64,000 nt of DNA, from the NCBI GenBank assembly GCA_963718195.1, contig CAVQYQ010000010.1, positions 62,001 through 126,000 of the forward strand, given 5' to 3'. Within the stretch, counting starts at the first letter, position 1. Every line of letters begins with the position of its first letter. Under the pieces are notes generated by a model. That model searched no databases. It saw only the letters and a program-made list of their open reading frames with translations, and was not told where the DNA came from. A program made the position numbers and the translations under genes. This stretch comes from MADRE3 sp963718195. Its GTDB lineage: Bacteria > Desulfobacterota > Desulfobulbia > Desulfobulbales > Desulfocapsaceae. Positions 61,112 to 64,000 of the stretch are shown piece by piece.

Positions 61112-62897
61112 TTTCTTCCTCCACCCTTCGCTGATCCTGATTTTGGGTGCCCTGCTGCTACCATTTATCCGCGGTCCGTTCAGGCAACCATACCTGATGA
61201 TCGTTCCGATTATCACCTTTATCAATGTAATCTACCTGGGGTTCAGTCCCGGCGTTTACGGCCAGGTGTCGTTTCTTGACTGGCAGCTGGTTTTCGGGCG
61301 TATAGACAGTCTCTCCAACATCTTTGGGTTCATCATGGCCCTCATGGCGGTTATCGGCACCCTCTACGGACTGCACGTCAAGGATGAATGGCAGCACATT
61401 GCTGCCTGGTTCTATGTGGCCGGTTCACTCGGTGCAATCTACAGCGGTGACTACCTGAGCCTATTCCTGTTCTGGGAAATGATGGCTTTCGCTTCAACCT
61501 TTCTGATCTGGTTAAACAGGGACGATGGAGATGCCCCTGCCGCCGGATTCCGTTATCTGCTTGTCCACACCTTTGGCGGTCTGCTGCTGCTGATGGGTTT
61601 TGTTCTCCGCTATCAGGCTACTGGCAGCATTGCTTTTGAACTGCTCGATTATGAAAACAGCAGCCTCTACACCTGGCTTATCATGTCAGGACTGATGCTT
61701 AATGCCGCCGTTGTACCCCTTCACTCTTGGCTACCAGATGCCTACAGCAAAGCGACCATTACCGGATCGGTGTTCATGTGCGCTTTTACAACTAAAACTG
61801 CCATTTATACACTTGCCCGGGCCTGTGCCGGTTTTGACATACTGATCTATCTCGGGGTGGCGATGGCACTATACGGCATCATCTATGCAATTATTGAAAA
61901 CGATATCCGGCGGCTGCTTGGCTGGGAAATCATCAGCCAGGTCGGCTATATGGTTGCAGGTGTCGGCATCGGTACGGCACTTGCCATCAATGGTACTGCA
62001 GCCCATGCCTTTGCCCATATCTTATATAAAGGACTCCTGTTCATGGGGGCTGGTGCAATTATTCACGCTACCGGCAAAAGCAAATTCACCGAGTTAGGCG
62101 GGCTTTATAAGAAGATGCCCCTCACCATGCTCTTTATACTCATTGGCGGGATCTCGGTATCAGCGTTCCCGTTCTTTTCAGGATTTGTCAGTAAATCGAT
62201 CATCATTGCAGCAAGTTACCAGGCCCATTTGCTGGCCGTTGGCTTTCTGCTGACAATGGTTTCAGCGGGGACATTTCTCGTCGCCGGCCTGCGGTTACCC
62301 TACCTGCTTTTTTTTAGTGAAAACAGGTGTGACGAGGCAACCTTTGAAAAGGCATCCGATCCACCCTGGAATATGCTTCTGGCAATGATCGCAGCAGGAC
62401 TGCTCTGTTTTGTCATCGGTTCCTACCTGCCGTTTCTCTACTCAATGCTTCCCCATCAGGATATTGCTTATTACGCCCCCTATGACAGTTATCACTTAAG
62501 TGAAACCCTGCAGATACTCGCCTTTACCGGGCTCGGGTTTATGCTGTTTAAGAACATGATCGGAGCCAGGGCAACAATCAATCTTGACCTCGACTGGTTC
62601 TACCGAGGGGGTGGAAAACTGTTTCTCTGGCTGGCAGAGAACCCAATCCAGTGGCTTGATACTATCTGGGGTAAAGCGTATCGCGTTGTCGGGCTCTATT
62701 CATTGATGACGACAGCCCGTTTCTGGGCCTGGTTTGACTGGCATGGCATTGACGGGTTATTGGATGGCTCTGCCCGCGGTGTACGGTCCCTGGGCCGACG
62801 TCTTTCTCGAGTAATGCAGCGCGGAAATATACAGATGACCATCTGTTATACCGTTTCTTTTGTCGCTCTTATAATGATAGCCTTTATCTGGCTATAA
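61101..62897 (+). CDS. Complex I antiporter-like subunit (MrpD/NuoL-like), second copy with C-terminal extension
   Basis: A 598-residue proton-translocating subunit. LFLFWEMMAFASTFLIW (helix 5 Glu), VVPLHSWLPDAYSKATITGSVFMCAFTTKTAIY (helix 7-8 Lys) and AHAFAHILYKGLLFMGAGAI match NuoL/MrpD. After about residue 440 a long extension follows, with an amphipathic stretch (LDWFYRGGGKLFLWLAENPIQWL) and a final helix, as in the lateral helix of NuoL; this makes it the likely NuoL equivalent. It is followed by nuoM 24 bases downstream. Confidence 0.87.
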   Translation: MTTSFFLHPSLILILGALLLPFIRGPFRQPYLMIVPIITFINVIYLGFSPGVYGQVSFLDWQLVFGRIDSLSNIFGFIMALMAVIGTLYGLHVKDEWQHIAAWFYVAGSLGAIYSGDYLSLFLFWEMMAFASTFLIWLNRDDGDAPAAGFRYLLVHTFGGLLLLMGFVLRYQATGSIAFELLDYENSSLYTWLIMSGLMLNAAVVPLHSWLPDAYSKATITGSVFMCAFTTKTAIYTLARACAGFDILIYLGVAMALYGIIYAIIENDIRRLLGWEIISQVGYMVAGVGIGTALAINGTAAHAFAHILYKGLLFMGAGAIIHATGKSKFTELGGLYKKMPLTMLFILIGGISVSAFPFFSGFVSKSIIIAASYQAHLLAVGFLLTMVSAGTFLVAGLRLPYLLFFSENRCDEATFEKASDPPWNMLLAMIAAGLLCFVIGSYLPFLYSMLPHQDIAYYAPYDSYHLSETLQILAFTGLGFMLFKNMIGARATINLDLDWFYRGGGKLFLWLAENPIQWLDTIWGKAYRVVGLYSLMTTARFWAWFDWHGIDGLLDGSARGVRSLGRRLSRVMQRGNIQMTICYTVSFVALIMIAFIWL

Positions 62898-62921
62898 TAA
62901 CTGATTCAAGGAACCATTAAG

Positions 62922-64000
62922 ATGGATCAACTTCTGATAAATCATGGCTTTCCGCTACTCAGCACCCTGATATTCCTGCCGCTTTGTGGTGTTTTTGTCC
63001 TGCTCCCCCTGAAGAATGAGGAGATCTGTAAATACATCTCTCTCCTCTTCACTGGTTTTACCGCTTTTCTGACGCTCTTTCTCATTATCGGTTTTGACCG
63101 ACACACCCCACTTTTTCAGTTTGCCGAGAGTCATTCATGGATCCCTGGGCTGAACGTGCATTATACAATCGGGGTTGATGGGATATCAATTCTCCTGGTT
63201 GCCATGACCACGCTTATCATGCCGTTTTGTGTCCTTGCCTCCTGGTCTTATATCAAGACACGGGTAAAACCGTTCATGATCTGTCTGCTGGTGATGGAAA
63301 CTGCCATGGTAGGGGTATTCGTTGCCCTTGATTTTGTCCTCTTTTACATTCTCTGGGAAGCGATGCTGATTCCAATGTACCTGATCATCGGTATCTGGGG
63401 TGGACCTCGTAAAATTTACGCTTCGATCAAGTTTTTTCTCTACACGCTTGGTGGCTCCATACTGCTGCTTGTTGCCATTATCTGGCTCTATCAGGCAAAC
63501 AATTACTCCTTCTTTATTCCCGATATGATGTGGCAGGATTATGGAATAAAGGCCCAGATTCTTGTTTTTATCGCATTTTTCCTGGCCTTTGCAATCAAAG
63601 TACCGATGTTCCCTTTTCACACCTGGCTGCCCGCAGCCCACGTTGAGGCCCCAACAGCAGGATCGGTTATTCTCGCCTCCATCCTGCTCAAGATGGGCAC
63701 CTACGGATTCCTCCGCTTTGCCCTGCCCATTGTCCCGGACGCCACCTTAACCCTGATGCAGCCTGTTCTATGGCTTTCCATCGCCGGTATCATTTACGGT
63801 GGTTTCACTGCCCTGGCTCAACAGGATATGAAAAAACTCATCGCCTATTCGTCGGTAGGACATATGGGCTTTGTCACCCTCGGTATCTTCATCCTCAACA
63901 GACAGGGAATTGAAGGTGCCATACTGCAGATGGTTAACCATGGAATTACCACCGGAGCGCTCTTTCTCTGCGTTGGTATGGTGTATGAACGAACCCATAG
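62922..64000 (+). CDS. nuoM: NADH-quinone oxidoreductase subunit M, 3' end cut by the window
   Basis: Only the first 359 residues are inside the window. The ATG at 62922 follows CAAGGAAC. VHYTIGVDGISILLVAMTTLIMP, FYILWEAMLIPMYLIIGIWGGP (conserved Glu) and FAIKVPMFPFHTWLPAAHVEAPTAGSVILASILLKMGTYG (conserved Lys) are classic NuoM. QQDMKKLIAYSSVGHMG and VNHGITTGALFLCVGMVYERTH place it beyond doubt. nuoN is expected just beyond the edge. Confidence 0.97.
   Translation, partial: MDQLLINHGFPLLSTLIFLPLCGVFVLLPLKNEEICKYISLLFTGFTAFLTLFLIIGFDRHTPLFQFAESHSWIPGLNVHYTIGVDGISILLVAMTTLIMPFCVLASWSYIKTRVKPFMICLLVMETAMVGVFVALDFVLFYILWEAMLIPMYLIIGIWGGPRKIYASIKFFLYTLGGSILLLVAIIWLYQANNYSFFIPDMMWQDYGIKAQILVFIAFFLAFAIKVPMFPFHTWLPAAHVEAPTAGSVILASILLKMGTYGFLRFALPIVPDATLTLMQPVLWLSIAGIIYGGFTALAQQDMKKLIAYSSVGHMGFVTLGIFILNRQGIEGAILQMVNHGITTGALFLCVGMVYERTH

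Noticed and set aside
1..64000. CRISPR array, rRNA operon, phage or IS genes
   Set aside because: No regularly spaced repeats, rRNA-like stretches, integrase, capsid or transposase reading frames were found on either strand.

Overview
The window reads as a chromosomal segment of a Gram-negative anaerobe of the Desulfobacterota, most likely Desulfobulbales-like. This is inferred from content, not from a marker-gene search. The supporting content is a two-iron desulfoferrodoxin, a complex I operon without the NADH-oxidising subunits, a large periplasmic multihaem cytochrome c, a probable Kdo8N-type LPS sugar oxidase, and many short-spaced operons of about 48-50% GC. The genes are mostly housekeeping and energy metabolism. 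No prophage, CRISPR array, rRNA or insertion sequence was seen.

Layout. Positions 1-4678 (minus) hold an aa3-type cytochrome c oxidase operon: DOMON protein, SCO, subunits I, III, IV and II, then the start of a haem O synthase-like gene cut by the window edge. Positions 4679-5071 are a regulatory region for this operon and for the divergent superoxide reductase gene dfx. Next come a DNA-deoxyinosine glycosylase, a class II fumarase, a three-domain glycosyltransferase fusion, an octahaem HAO-family cytochrome and a CPA2 antiporter. A complete pyruvate dehydrogenase operon (aceE-aceF-lpdA) follows, then an Lrp/AsnC regulator paired with a lysA-like decarboxylase. Positions 21.5-25.5 kb carry a secreted protein, an Asp/Glu-type racemase beside a KdnB-like oxidase, and an unrecognised 447-residue protein. 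A recC-recB-recD-suhB operon (25.5-34.7 kb) is followed by two uncharacterised genes whose start codons abut head to head. The peptide ABC operon oppABCDF (36.2-41.8 kb) has a palindromic MITE-like element between oppA and oppB. Ferritin, a universal stress protein, an asnS-ubiE-acyl-CoA synthetase operon, a TtcA-like thiolase, a lipoprotein, hisB, tRNA-Gly(GCC), rplM-rpsI, argC-truA and a LysR regulator lead to a complex I operon (nuoABCDHIJK, two antiporter-like subunits with a small membrane protein between them, and a truncated nuoM) that runs off the right end.

Together the genes suggest an anaerobe equipped to meet oxygen. It has a terminal oxidase with its copper chaperone, a superoxide reductase, ferritin, and an aerobic-type PDH complex (sulfate reducers usually use pyruvate:ferredoxin oxidoreductase). 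It also has menaquinone methylation (ubiE) and a ferredoxin- or cytochrome-dependent complex I feeding quinone. The octahaem cytochrome points to hydroxylamine, nitrite or related chemistry in the periplasm. The items most worth a second look are the 140-bp palindromic element with terminal inverted repeats and a 4-bp flanking direct repeat, the unrecognised protein at 24118 with a faint RelA/SpoT-like C-terminus, the KdnB-racemase pair without kdnA, the HAO-family cytochrome, the decarboxylase with altered active-site motifs, and the promoter/operator arrangement in front of dfx.
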